From Verrucomicrobiales bacterium (GTDB lineage Bacteria; Verrucomicrobiota; Verrucomicrobiia; Limisphaerales; UBA9464), in the NCBI GenBank assembly GCA_016793645.1, contig JAEUHD010000098.1, positions 1 through 34,735 of the forward strand: a DNA stretch of 34,735 nucleotides. The letters run 5' to 3'. The translations under genes and the position numbers were made by a program. Positions 1 through 8,146 of this stretch are shown here, one piece after another; position 1 is the stretch's first letter; every line of letters starts with the position of its first letter. Below the pieces are notes generated by a model. The model had not been told where the DNA came from, did not search any database, and worked only from the letters and a program-made list of their open reading frames with translations.

Positions 1-3000
1 GACCGGATCTGACCGGGCGGTTCCCAGCGGATTGCGGACTTCCACGACGTAGGATCCTCCGTCCGCGATCTGCAACGCATCGAAGTGCAGCACCGCATTC
101 GTTGCGCCTGGCACCGATTCGCCGCCGTGAAACCACTGGTACGTCAACGGCTCCGCACCCTGGGCCCGGACTTCCAGTCGTGCCGGCTGTTGGAGTCGTC
201 CGCTGATCGCCACGGGCGCTTCCGTGATCTCCGGTGGCCGGGTGGGAAAATCGAGGTCGATAATGCCGAATCGTGTGCCGGCCACGAACAGGCGGTTCCC
301 CTGGAGGCGGACTCCATCCATGGTCCCCCAGTCGGCGAAGCGGCCCAGAGGAATGGCATTGGTTGGAGTGGCGATATCGAACAGCCGGATCCCGGCGCGG
401 GGCGTTGCTCCCGAGGTGCTGTTGTCGGCGGTCGCCAGAAACCGTCCTCCTCCGTCCAGACCCCAGATGCTTCCCGGGATCAGTCCGACCCGGCGCAGGG
501 TAGGGAACCCGGCGAGGTCGAGCACCAGCAACCCTCCCGCCGTGTCGGCCACATACGCGGCGCGATCATTCAGGAAAAGGTCGTAGTAGGATTGTCCGGC
601 GGAATCGGTCCCCGGATGACGGGTCATCAGAAACGGGTTCGCCGGGTCGGCCACATTCACCACCTTCAATCCGCCCGACCAATCCGCCACATAGGCGAGA
701 TCGTCCCGCAAGCGCACGCCAGCGCCCAGACCGGAGGTGTCGAGTGAGCCCACCAGGACGGGTTCCGTGGGATTGCTCAGGTTTAAGATGGCCAATCCGT
801 GGGCGCCGTTTCCCACATAGGCCAGTTCGCCACGAATTTCGATGGTCACCACGTCGGTGCGGTTTCCCGGGAGACGATAGAGGGAATGTCGGACCGGACG
901 ACGCGGATTCCGGACATCCACGATCGCCAATCCGTTGAGTCGCTCGGCGAGATACAGGAAGCCATCCTTGAGCGCGGAATCCTCATGACCGGGTCCCAGG
1001 AACGGCAGCGTCGCGACCTGTTGGAGGCCCTCCGGATTGGCGACGTCATAGATGCGCAAGTCCGGCAGTTGGAGTTCGGTGACGAAGGCATAGTGGTCCT
1101 GCAACTCGATGCGCGCGGGATTGGCGCGATTCGGCCGACCGCGCAGGGGCAGGCTCCCCCGCGGTCTCAGAACCAACTCGCTGCCGGGGAGGTCCACGCT
1201 CACCGACACGATGCTGCTGGTGGCGGAGCCACGGCCGGCGTGCGTGGCAACCAGGTGATAGAGCCCGGTTCGGGCGGGGGTGACGGAGGGGAGTTCCAGT
1301 TGTTCCAACGTGGAGCCCGCAACCGCCACGCCATCGAGATACCATTGAAAGGTGCTGGCCGCGGGCGTGGCCACCGCCGCCTGAAGCGTCACGGGCGAAC
1401 CCGCGGAGACATTGGCCGGCGAGGGTTGGCGGGTGAAGCTCGGCGGGTCGGTGACCAGGATCGTTCGTTCCACGGTGGGGGATTCGTAATAGGCGAGGTT
1501 GCCAGGTTGCCAGGCCCGGACCCGAACCGATCCGACATCGGTGACCGTCAACCGCCCCCCCTCGATCCGACCGGGTCCACTCAACACTTCGAAGTCAACC
1601 GGGAGTCCGCTGCTCGCCTCCGCGAACAGGAACAGGTCCAGGCCGCCCGATCCCAGCGTGACCGAGGCGGGTGGTTCGAACCGGACATCTTGTGGCAGCT
1701 TGTAGGCGAAAAACGTCGCCGTGACCGACGCCGGATAGAATTGCTCGTTCCCTGGGACGTCCGCCTGCACGACCAGCATGCCGGCATTGGTGACCGTGAG
1801 TTCCGAGCCGGAGATCGTCGCCGGCCCTTCCAGGAGTCGGAAGGTTGCCGGCAATCCGGAGGCGGCGGTGGCGGTGAGGGTGAAGGTGATCGGGCCGTTG
1901 GTGACATGGACGTCATGGATCTGAAACTCGACGGGTTGGCGGAGTCCTTCTCGCAATCGGCGAATCTGCGTGGGCTGGGCGCCGAAGGTGACGAAGGCCA
2001 GATTCCCCTGGAGGTCGAGGCCAACGGGGAAGAAGTCGAAGCCGGTTTCCCCGACCAGCCAGGGGTGGATCGAATCCACCAGGTCGAAGGCCCGGAACCC
2101 ATACTGGTTGCCCACGGCGAACGCACGGTCTCCGCTCAATACGAGTTCAAACCAATCCTGCGCTGACGAGCCACTGCCGACCTGGAAAGGCAGGGCCGGC
2201 GGCTGAAGCTGAAACACCCAGTAGGCGACCGGATCGAGCACGTGCAGATGCGGTCCGGCCGCGGCCAGGGCTGCCAGTCCTCCGAAGCCGGCAATCTCCC
2301 CCACGCTGAGCGGTTGCCCGGGATTGGTTAGGTCATAGACGTGGACGCTCCGGGCGAAATTGGCCACGTAGGCGATTTGGTGGTGGAGCAGGAGGCTCTG
2401 CGCGTTGAGCGGATTCTCTCCGGAATCCAGGGTCGTGATCCGCTGGGGCGCCGCCGGGGGCAGCCAGGTGAAAATATCGACGCCGGTGGTTCCGGTGGCC
2501 ACGGCGACCGTGGGAAGCTCCAGACTCACGGCGAGCGCCGGGCCGGAGGTGGACGTCGTGGTGAGAAGCCGGGGTTGCCTGGGGTCGCCGACATCCACCA
2601 CCAGCAGGCCATCCGCAGAAGTGAGCACCGCGTACGAACCCACGACCTCAACGTCGGTCGCCGGTGAGTTCAGGGGCAACCGACCCAATACCTGGGGCGA
2701 CTGTGGATCGGTGACGCGGACAATGGCCAGGTCCTGGCCGGCGAGAAAGACGAGGCCATTGGCCACCCGAACCTTGGCAGCAGGATCCAACTGTCCCGCC
2801 AGTACCGTCTCGATCACGGAGCGGTTGAACGTCCGACTCAGGGAGGCGGGCAGGAAGGCGCCATTGCCCGGCTGTTCGGCCACCACCACGATGGTCCCGA
2901 CATTCGTCGCCATCACGCGGCCATCGGTGAGGGTGGCGGGGCCCTTGGCGACCCGATAAACGACCGGCAGACCGCTGCTGGACGAACCTTCCAGGGGGTA

Positions 3001-3162
3001 GGAGCGCCCGATGACCAGCGGGGTTTCCTCCGAGGGCAGGTGCCATAGAATCTGTTGGGCGTCCTGGCTCCGCGCCGGGAGCATCAGCAACAGAAGGGTG
3101 AGCAGGGCAATCGCTCGTGCGGGTGGGTGAACGTGTGAAAACCGGCGAGAAGGGGAGTCCAT
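1..3162 (-). CDS. Secreted LVIVD-repeat / Ig-like domain protein (3' end beyond window)
   Basis: The minus-strand frame is open from the ATG at 3162 to base 1 with no stop, giving at least 1054 residues; the C-terminus lies outside the window. The N-terminus is a signal peptide (hydrophobic run ALLTLLLLMLPARS, probable cleavage before QDAQ), so the protein is exported. Many repeats have the form 'AYVADxxxGLxVxDVxNPxxPxxV', the LVIVD family pattern that folds as a beta-propeller, for example near 560-760, 880-1060 and 2330-2760. Between propeller parts are three Ig/MBG-like repeats of the type 'SGLPVxFxVLxGPxxIxGxxLTVTxxG' near 1560-1690, 1730-1900 and 2860-3000, then an Ig-like segment near 1210-1440 and another at the left edge. 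No catalytic motif was recognised; surface adhesion or carbohydrate-associated roles are guesses. The start has no clear Shine-Dalgarno. Confidence 0.85.
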   Translation of the reverse strand, partial: MDSPSRRFSHVHPPARAIALLTLLLLMLPARSQDAQQILWHLPSEETPLVIGRSYPLEGSSSSGLPVVYRVAKGPATLTDGRVMATNVGTIVVVAEQPGNGAFLPASLSRTFNRSVIETVLAGQLDPAAKVRVANGLVFLAGQDLAIVRVTDPQSPQVLGRLPLNSPATDVEVVGSYAVLTSADGLLVVDVGDPRQPRLLTTTSTSGPALAVSLELPTVAVATGTTGVDIFTWLPPAAPQRITTLDSGENPLNAQSLLLHHQIAYVANFARSVHVYDLTNPGQPLSVGEIAGFGGLAALAAAGPHLHVLDPVAYWVFQLQPPALPFQVGSGSSAQDWFELVLSGDRAFAVGNQYGFRAFDLVDSIHPWLVGETGFDFFPVGLDLQGNLAFVTFGAQPTQIRRLREGLRQPVEFQIHDVHVTNGPITFTLTATAASGLPATFRLLEGPATISGSELTVTNAGMLVVQADVPGNEQFYPASVTATFFAYKLPQDVRFEPPASVTLGSGGLDLFLFAEASSGLPVDFEVLSGPGRIEGGRLTVTDVGSVRVRAWQPGNLAYYESPTVERTILVTDPPSFTRQPSPANVSAGSPVTLQAAVATPAASTFQWYLDGVAVAGSTLEQLELPSVTPARTGLYHLVATHAGRGSATSSIVSVSVDLPGSELVLRPRGSLPLRGRPNRANPARIELQDHYAFVTELQLPDLRIYDVANPEGLQQVATLPFLGPGHEDSALKDGFLYLAERLNGLAIVDVRNPRRPVRHSLYRLPGNRTDVVTIEIRGELAYVGNGAHGLAILNLSNPTEPVLVGSLDTSGLGAGVRLRDDLAYVADWSGGLKVVNVADPANPFLMTRHPGTDSAGQSYYDLFLNDRAAYVADTAGGLLVLDLAGFPTLRRVGLIPGSIWGLDGGGRFLATADNSTSGATPRAGIRLFDIATPTNAIPLGRFADWGTMDGVRLQGNRLFVAGTRFGIIDLDFPTRPPEITEAPVAISGRLQQPARLEVRAQGAEPLTYQWFHGGESVPGATNAVLHFDALQIADGGSYVVEVRNPLGTARSDPV

Positions 3163-3321
3163 GAACGGCCGTCGTGGGTGCTGCGCCGGAAACTGAGCTG
3201 AAATCGATTGCGACCGCAATGGAAGAGTGGCCGTCCGGGCTGGGATCAGATTGTCGTCTCCCGGTGGACGTGGTTCCGGCACCGTTTCTCCGCAAGCATC
3301 GGGTCTCCTGAGAGTCCGGGG

Positions 3322-3398
3322 TGGTGCGCTCGGCGCGAGTCGAACGCGCGACCGTCCGCTTAGAAGGCGGATGCTCTATCCAGCTGAGCTACGAGCGC
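3322..3398 (-). tRNA. tRNA-Arg (anticodon UCU), CCA encoded
   Basis: Read on the minus strand, a full cloverleaf forms. The 7-bp acceptor stem GCGCTCG/CGAGCGC is followed by a D-arm with GCTC/GAGC, an anticodon stem TCCGC/GCGGA closing the 7-nt loop CTTCTAA (anticodon TCT, reading AGA/AGG), a short variable loop, and a T-arm GCGCG/CGCGC with loop TTCGACT. The discriminator is A (3325) and CCA is encoded at 3322-3324. The 74-nt body is 3325-3398. It lies 159 bp upstream of the LVIVD-protein start on the same strand. Confidence 0.97.
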
Positions 3399-3464
3399 TC
3401 CCGGGGGTCGGAGGATTGGCGCTCCAAGGGCCTTTCGCAATCGCGGTTTTTCGAGGGGGCGGCT

Positions 3465-3590
3465 CGTTTGTAGTGCAGGCTTTAGCCTGTCCCCCTTCCT
3501 GCGCTCTGGGGGGCCCCAGTCTCGCCAGCGCAGCGACGCCCGTGAGGGCCGGCGTGGCGCGCAGACAGCCTGAAGGCTGCACTACGAACG
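3465..3590. repeat. REP/MITE-like inverted-repeat element (126 bp)
   Basis: Two 26-bp arms (3465-3490 and 3565-3590) are inverted copies matching at 22 of 26 positions; each carries the core TAGTGCAG. Each arm also forms its own small hairpin: caggc-ttta-gcctg at 3476-3489 and cagcc-tgaa-ggctg at 3566-3579. Two of the four mismatches are compensatory within each hairpin, so both stems stay perfect. The 74 bp between the arms are GC-rich with no gene. This is the architecture of paired REP (BIME-like) or non-autonomous MITE elements. The rest of the 3399-3789 interval holds a short perfect hairpin (3590-3608) and no convincing gene apart from possible alternative starts of the next CDS. Confidence 0.75.
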
Positions 3591-3608
3591 GGGCGTGCCA
3601 GACGCCCC
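3590..3608. other. Perfect 7-bp hairpin beside the REP-like element
   Basis: GGGGCGT (3590-3596) and ACGCCCC (3602-3608) pair with a 5-nt loop. No T-run follows on either strand, so it is not a standard intrinsic terminator. It abuts the right arm of the inverted-repeat element and may be part of it. Confidence 0.4.
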
Positions 3609-3789
3609 GCACGGTTTCCGCATTTCCTGTAACCTGGGGACGGGGGCGGGGGGTCTTTCCCCTCGCCGGAGACGGTTTCTCTCGTCGCCACTTGAGATTT
3701 GCCGGGCCTCGGTCTCATTGTCGTCCGTGTCTCCACAATTCCAGGCCCTGCGCATTCCCCAACGGGGGCTCGGGACGCTTGGCGGGTGC

Positions 3790-6333
3790 GTGCGGAGGGC
3801 GTTCGCGCTGCTCGGTTTCATCGCGGTCGGATTCGCCGGTCTCACTCGGGCCGTTGCGGCTGAGGAATTGGATACGGTCCGTCAACAGCGGCTCGCCGGA
3901 CAGTACGACGAGGTCATCCGGGCCTGTCAAAAGGCCGTGGCCGAACAGGACCGCTCGGAGGAGTGGCGGTTGATGCTGATCCAGACCCTGCTCGACGTGG
4001 GACGCTATCCGGAGGCGCGCAGTGCGGCGACGAACGCTCTGGCTTCGGATTCCCGCAGCATCCGGCTCCGCTGGCTGGCCCGCGACGCCCTGCAGGCCAA
4101 TGGGGATTCCGTGCGGGCGGCGGCGCTCCTGGAGGAGATTCAGGAGTTGGTGGGGGCGCGCACCTACTCGTTCCGCGATCCGCCGAGCCTGGTCGTCTTC
4201 GGGCGTTCGGCGCTGGCGCTGGGCATTGATCCGAAGCAGGTGCTGGACAAGATCTACCTGCCGGCGTCGAAGGCGGATCCGGATTTGCGCGACGTTTATC
4301 TGGCGCGCGGCGACCTCGCGTTGTCGAAGAATGATTTCGCGCTGGCGGGAAAGGTCTTTGACGAGGGACTGGCGAAACTGCCCGGCGATCCCGATCTCCA
4401 CCATGGTCGGGCGCGTGCGTTCTCCGAAGGGGACCGGGAGGAGATGGTGACGTCGCTTGAGGCGGCGCTGAAGATCAATCCGCGCCATGTGCCCAGCCTC
4501 CTGCTGCTCGCCGAGCATCGGGTGGATTCCGAGGACTACGCCGGGGCGTCGAACATCCTGGGCCGGGTCTTTTCCGTGAACCCCGCCCAGCCGGACGCCT
4601 GGGCCCTGAAGGCGGTGCTCGCGCATCTGGCCCGGGACGCGGCCGGGGAGCAGCAGGCGCGCGATTCGGCCCTGAAGTACTGGACCAACAATCCGCGGGT
4701 GGATTTCGTGATCGGACGGAAGCTCGCCCAGAAATACCGGTTCGCGGAGGGCGCGGAGCATCAGCGGCAGGCGCTGACGTTTGATCCGACCTATCTGCCG
4801 GCCTCCGCGCAACTCGCCAGCGACCTGTTGCGCCTCGGGGAGGAGGCGGAGGGGTGGCGCCTGGCGGATGAGGTGCACCGGCGGGATGCCTACGATATCG
4901 CCGCGTACAACCTGGTCACCCTGCACGACGTCCTCACCCGCTTTGTCACCCTGACCAACGCCCACTTTGTCCTCCGGATGCAGGCCGGTGAGGCGGCGAT
5001 CTATGGCCCGCGGGTGCTGGATCTCCTGGAGCGGGCGCGCCGCACGCTGGTCCCAAAGTACGGGGCGGAACTTCAGGAGCCGACGCTGGTGGAGATTTTT
5101 CATCAGCAGAAGGATTTCGGTGTCCGGACCTTTGGCATGCCGGAGAATCCGGGATATCTGGGCGTTTGTTTTGGCCGGGTGGTGACGGCGAACAGTCCGG
5201 CCACCAGCACCAAGGATCCGGTGAACTGGGAGGCCGTGCTCTGGCATGAGTTCTGCCACGTCGTGACGCTGCAGCTCACGCGGAACCGGATGCCGCGCTG
5301 GTTGAGCGAGGGGATTTCCGTTTTTGAGGAGACGCAGGCCAATCCGGCCTGGGGCCAGGCGTTGCGCCCACGGTACCGGGAAATGATCCTGGGCGGGGAA
5401 CTGACCCCGGTGGGGAAGTTGAGTGCGGCCTTTCTGATGCCCAAGACGCCGATGCACCTTCAGTTCGCCTATTTCGAGGCGGGATTGCTGGTGGAGTACG
5501 TGGTCCAGCGCCATGGCGTGGAGGCGCTGCGCAGGATCCTGAACGATCTGAGGGAGGGGGGTGAGGTGAACGCCGTATTGGAACGGAACCTCGCGCCCCT
5601 GCCGAAGCTGGAATCGGATTTTGCCGCCTTCGCCCGGGAACGGGCGCTGGCCCTGGCGCCGGGGCTCACGTGGGACAAGGCCCCCGAGGACGGCAAACTG
5701 GGCGGTGAGGAAGCCTATCGGAAATGGATGGCGGCGAACCCGACCAACTTCTGGGTCCTGTCGGAGACGGCATCCACGTTGATGGAGGCCCGGCAATGGG
5801 AGGATGCGAAGCGTCCGCTGCTGGCGATCCGGACCAATTATCCGGGCCAGGTGGGTCCCGGGAGCGCGGGACGGCGTCTGGCCGCGGTGTACCGGGCCTT
5901 GGGCGAGACCAATGCGGAGCGGACGCTGCTGGCGGAGGTCACCCTGCGCGACGCGGCCGCTCCGGAGGAATGCCTCCGGCTGATTCAATTGGCGACGGCG
6001 GCCGCGGACTGGCCGCAGGTGGTCACCGCGGCGGAACGCCTGCTCGCGGTGAATCCGCTGACACCGGTTCCGTATCGGGCGCTGGCCGCCGCCGGGGAGG
6101 CGACCGGATCGCCGACCCACACGATGGGGGCCTGCCTGACCCTGTTGCAGATGGATCCGCAGGATCCGGCGGAAGTGCATTTCCGACTCGCCCGGGCCAT
6201 GGATCTCGCCGGGGATCCGCGTGCCAAACGGGAAGTCCTGGAGTCCCTGGAGGATTCGCCGCGGAACCGGGAGGCGCTGCGGCTGCTTCGGAAGCTTGCG
6301 GGTGCGGGCGCCGGCACGGAGGCGGTGAAATGA
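3790..6333 (+). CDS. Secreted TPR protein with peptidase-MA-like metalloprotease domain
   Basis: From the GTG at 3790 this encodes 847 residues. Residues 1-27 (RRAFALLGFIAVGFAGLTRAVA, cut before AEEL) are a signal peptide. TPR-like alpha-helical repeats fill roughly residues 30-330. A zinc metallopeptidase domain follows, with HEFCH at 486-490 and a third-ligand candidate Glu507 in WLSEG. This is the HExxH...E gluzincin pattern of peptidase-MA-like proteins. More TPR-like helices occupy roughly 620-847. The frame is open from a GTG at 3595, but the first ATG is well inside the mature protein, so the start must be GTG or TTG. I chose 3790 because it places the signal peptide at the very N-terminus; 3727 (GTG) is the main alternative. 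It opens the plus-strand MoxR operon, and its stop overlaps the next start (ATGA, 6330-6333). Confidence 0.85.
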   Translation: MRRAFALLGFIAVGFAGLTRAVAAEELDTVRQQRLAGQYDEVIRACQKAVAEQDRSEEWRLMLIQTLLDVGRYPEARSAATNALASDSRSIRLRWLARDALQANGDSVRAAALLEEIQELVGARTYSFRDPPSLVVFGRSALALGIDPKQVLDKIYLPASKADPDLRDVYLARGDLALSKNDFALAGKVFDEGLAKLPGDPDLHHGRARAFSEGDREEMVTSLEAALKINPRHVPSLLLLAEHRVDSEDYAGASNILGRVFSVNPAQPDAWALKAVLAHLARDAAGEQQARDSALKYWTNNPRVDFVIGRKLAQKYRFAEGAEHQRQALTFDPTYLPASAQLASDLLRLGEEAEGWRLADEVHRRDAYDIAAYNLVTLHDVLTRFVTLTNAHFVLRMQAGEAAIYGPRVLDLLERARRTLVPKYGAELQEPTLVEIFHQQKDFGVRTFGMPENPGYLGVCFGRVVTANSPATSTKDPVNWEAVLWHEFCHVVTLQLTRNRMPRWLSEGISVFEETQANPAWGQALRPRYREMILGGELTPVGKLSAAFLMPKTPMHLQFAYFEAGLLVEYVVQRHGVEALRRILNDLREGGEVNAVLERNLAPLPKLESDFAAFARERALALAPGLTWDKAPEDGKLGGEEAYRKWMAANPTNFWVLSETASTLMEARQWEDAKRPLLAIRTNYPGQVGPGSAGRRLAAVYRALGETNAERTLLAEVTLRDAAAPEECLRLIQLATAAADWPQVVTAAERLLAVNPLTPVPYRALAAAGEATGSPTHTMGACLTLLQMDPQDPAEVHFRLARAMDLAGDPRAKREVLESLEDSPRNREALRLLRKLAGAGAGTEAVK

Positions 6334-7199
6334 GACTCCGCTGGGTTGCCGCCGGCCTGGCCCTTGCCGCGGGAGTGGGCGTGCTGGCGCAGCGTGGAAT
6401 GATGGGGCCGGGCGAGATCTTTGTCCCGGAGGGAACGAAGACCGCCCGCGAGGTCGGGACCCGCAATGATGCCACGCCCAACTGGACCAACGCCCCGACC
6501 TTCGAGCCGGACGTGGTCACCTTCGCCCGCGTCCGGTACGACAAGCACCCCGACGGTTCCCACATGCGCGGGGGAGGCTGGACCACGGACTTGCCGGACG
6601 CCGACCTCAACCTGTCGTTTCGACTGCAACAGATGACCTCCATGCGGATGGATCCCGACGGGCGCCTGCTCCGGTTGATCGACCCGGACCTGGTCAACTA
6701 TCCCTTCCTGTACCTGTCCGCGGCCGGGACCTTCTACCTCACCCCGCCCGAGGTGGATGCCTTGCGGAAGCATCTGTTGAACGGCGGCTTTCTGTTGATG
6801 GACGACTTCTGGGGCGACACCGAGTGGGCCAACTGCGAGGAGATGATGAAGCTCGTGTTTCCGGAGCGGAGCTTTGTCGAGCTGCCGATGGATCATCCGC
6901 TGTACCACGGCGTGTTTGAAATCACCGGGAAGAAGCAGGTCGCCAATGTGAACCTGGGCATCCGGAGCGAGCACACCGGGGTCACCTGGGAGAACAACCA
7001 CGACGGGGACACGCGCACGGTGCACCACCGTGGGATTTCCGATGACAAGGGGCGGCTGATGGTGCTGGCCCTTCACAACACCGACACGGGTGATGGCTGG
7101 GAGCGGGAGGGGGAGAGTGACTACTATTTCCACACCTTCTCCGAGAAGATCGCCTATCCCCTGGGAGTGAACATCGTGTTCTACATGCTCACCCACTGA
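6330..7199 (+). CDS. DUF4159 protein, copy 1
   Basis: 289 residues, ATG start overlapping the previous stop. An N-terminal signal peptide (VAAGLALAAGVGVLA, cut before QRG) implies export. The rest matches the DUF4159 family pattern: FARVRYD, the block DLNLSFRLQQMTSM, NGGFLLMDDFWGD, ELPMDHPLYHGVF, and the C-terminal end IAYPLGVNIVFYMLTH. The family folds like a flavodoxin / glutamine-amidotransferase-like domain without a known reaction. It sits between the TPR-metallopeptidase and a close paralogue, in the usual place upstream of moxR in such clusters. Family identification is firm; the function is unknown. Confidence 0.88.
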   Translation: MRLRWVAAGLALAAGVGVLAQRGMMGPGEIFVPEGTKTAREVGTRNDATPNWTNAPTFEPDVVTFARVRYDKHPDGSHMRGGGWTTDLPDADLNLSFRLQQMTSMRMDPDGRLLRLIDPDLVNYPFLYLSAAGTFYLTPPEVDALRKHLLNGGFLLMDDFWGDTEWANCEEMMKLVFPERSFVELPMDHPLYHGVFEITGKKQVANVNLGIRSEHTGVTWENNHDGDTRTVHHRGISDDKGRLMVLALHNTDTGDGWEREGESDYYFHTFSEKIAYPLGVNIVFYMLTH

Positions 7200-7203
7200 C
7201 CGC

Positions 7204-8127
7204 ATGAACCCCCGCGGCGCACTTCCGAACCCGATCCCCCCGGCCTCGCGCCGCTGGGTTCGCGTCCTTCCGGTGCTGGCGGTGATTGCCGGGATGTTTG
7301 TGGTGACGGGACTCGCGTGGGGACAGCGTCGTTTCCGGGGGCGCTGGACGGAGAGTCGCACGACGGGGCAGGAGCGGACCGCGCGGGAGATTGAGTCCCA
7401 CAGCACGGGCACCCCCACGTGGACCAATGCCCCGGGCTTCACCCAGGACGTCTTCACCTTTGCCCGTGTTGTCTATGATCAGGGCGGCTGGGGCGGACAC
7501 GGCGGCTATTCCACGGACACTCCGGACAGCGACTTGAACTTTTCCTACCGGCTCCAGCAGATGACGTCGATGAAGGTGGATCCCGACGGTCGTCTGATCC
7601 GACTGACGGACCCGGATCTTTCCCAGTATCCGTTTCTCTACATCGTCGAGCCGGGCGGCCTCTTCCTCTCGGACGCCGAGGCGTCGGCGCTGCGGGTCTA
7701 TCTGCTCAACGGGGGATTTCTCATGTTGGACGATTTCTGGGGCGACCTGGAGTGGGAGAACTGCGAGGCGAGGATGAAGCAGGTGTTCCCGGATCGGTCG
7801 TTTGTGGAGCTGCCGATGGAACATCCGCTGTACCACTGCGTGTTTGAGATCCAGTCCAAGGGGCAGGTGCCCAACGTCCGTCAGGGCGTGGAGAGCCAGT
7901 ACACGGGGGTGACCTGGGAGATGAACCATGAGGGCGACACCCGGACCGTGCATCATCGGGGAATCTCCGATGACAAGGGCCGTCTCATGGTCCTGGCCAC
8001 CCACAACACCGACAACGGTGACGGCTGGGAGCGCGAGGGGGAGGACGGCTATTTCTTCCGGCAGTTCTCGGAGAAAATTTCGTATCCGCTGGGCATCAAC
8101 ATTGTGTTTTACGTGATGACGCACTGA
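7204..8127 (+). CDS. DUF4159 protein, copy 2
   Basis: 307 residues, starting 4 bp after copy 1. It has a longer N-terminal region with one hydrophobic segment (VLPVLAVIAGMFVVTGLAWG), which may be a signal peptide or an anchor. It then aligns along its whole length with copy 1: FARVVYD, DLNFSYRLQQMTSM, NGGFLMLDDFWGD, ELPMEHPLYHCVF, and the same C-terminus ending in MTH. The two genes are evidently a tandem duplication. The ATG has no Shine-Dalgarno, so translation probably depends on the upstream gene. No catalytic residues can be assigned. Confidence 0.88.
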   Translation: MNPRGALPNPIPPASRRWVRVLPVLAVIAGMFVVTGLAWGQRRFRGRWTESRTTGQERTAREIESHSTGTPTWTNAPGFTQDVFTFARVVYDQGGWGGHGGYSTDTPDSDLNFSYRLQQMTSMKVDPDGRLIRLTDPDLSQYPFLYIVEPGGLFLSDAEASALRVYLLNGGFLMLDDFWGDLEWENCEARMKQVFPDRSFVELPMEHPLYHCVFEIQSKGQVPNVRQGVESQYTGVTWEMNHEGDTRTVHHRGISDDKGRLMVLATHNTDNGDGWEREGEDGYFFRQFSEKISYPLGINIVFYVMTH

Positions 8128-8146
8128 ACTTTGATTTCCGTTTCCC

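Noticed and set aside
799..2166. Plus-strand open frame of 455 codons
   Set aside because: It is a shadow of the minus-strand LVIVD protein, whose frame is continuous over the whole interval and shows clear repeats.
3590..3608. Intrinsic terminator for the region upstream of the TPR gene
   Set aside because: The hairpin is good but no U-tract follows in either direction, so it is listed only as a hairpin.
3715..6180. Minus-strand open frame of 821 codons
   Set aside because: It is antisense to the TPR metallopeptidase and has a low-complexity His/Arg/Gln-rich product; the plus strand has the signal peptide and HExxH motif.
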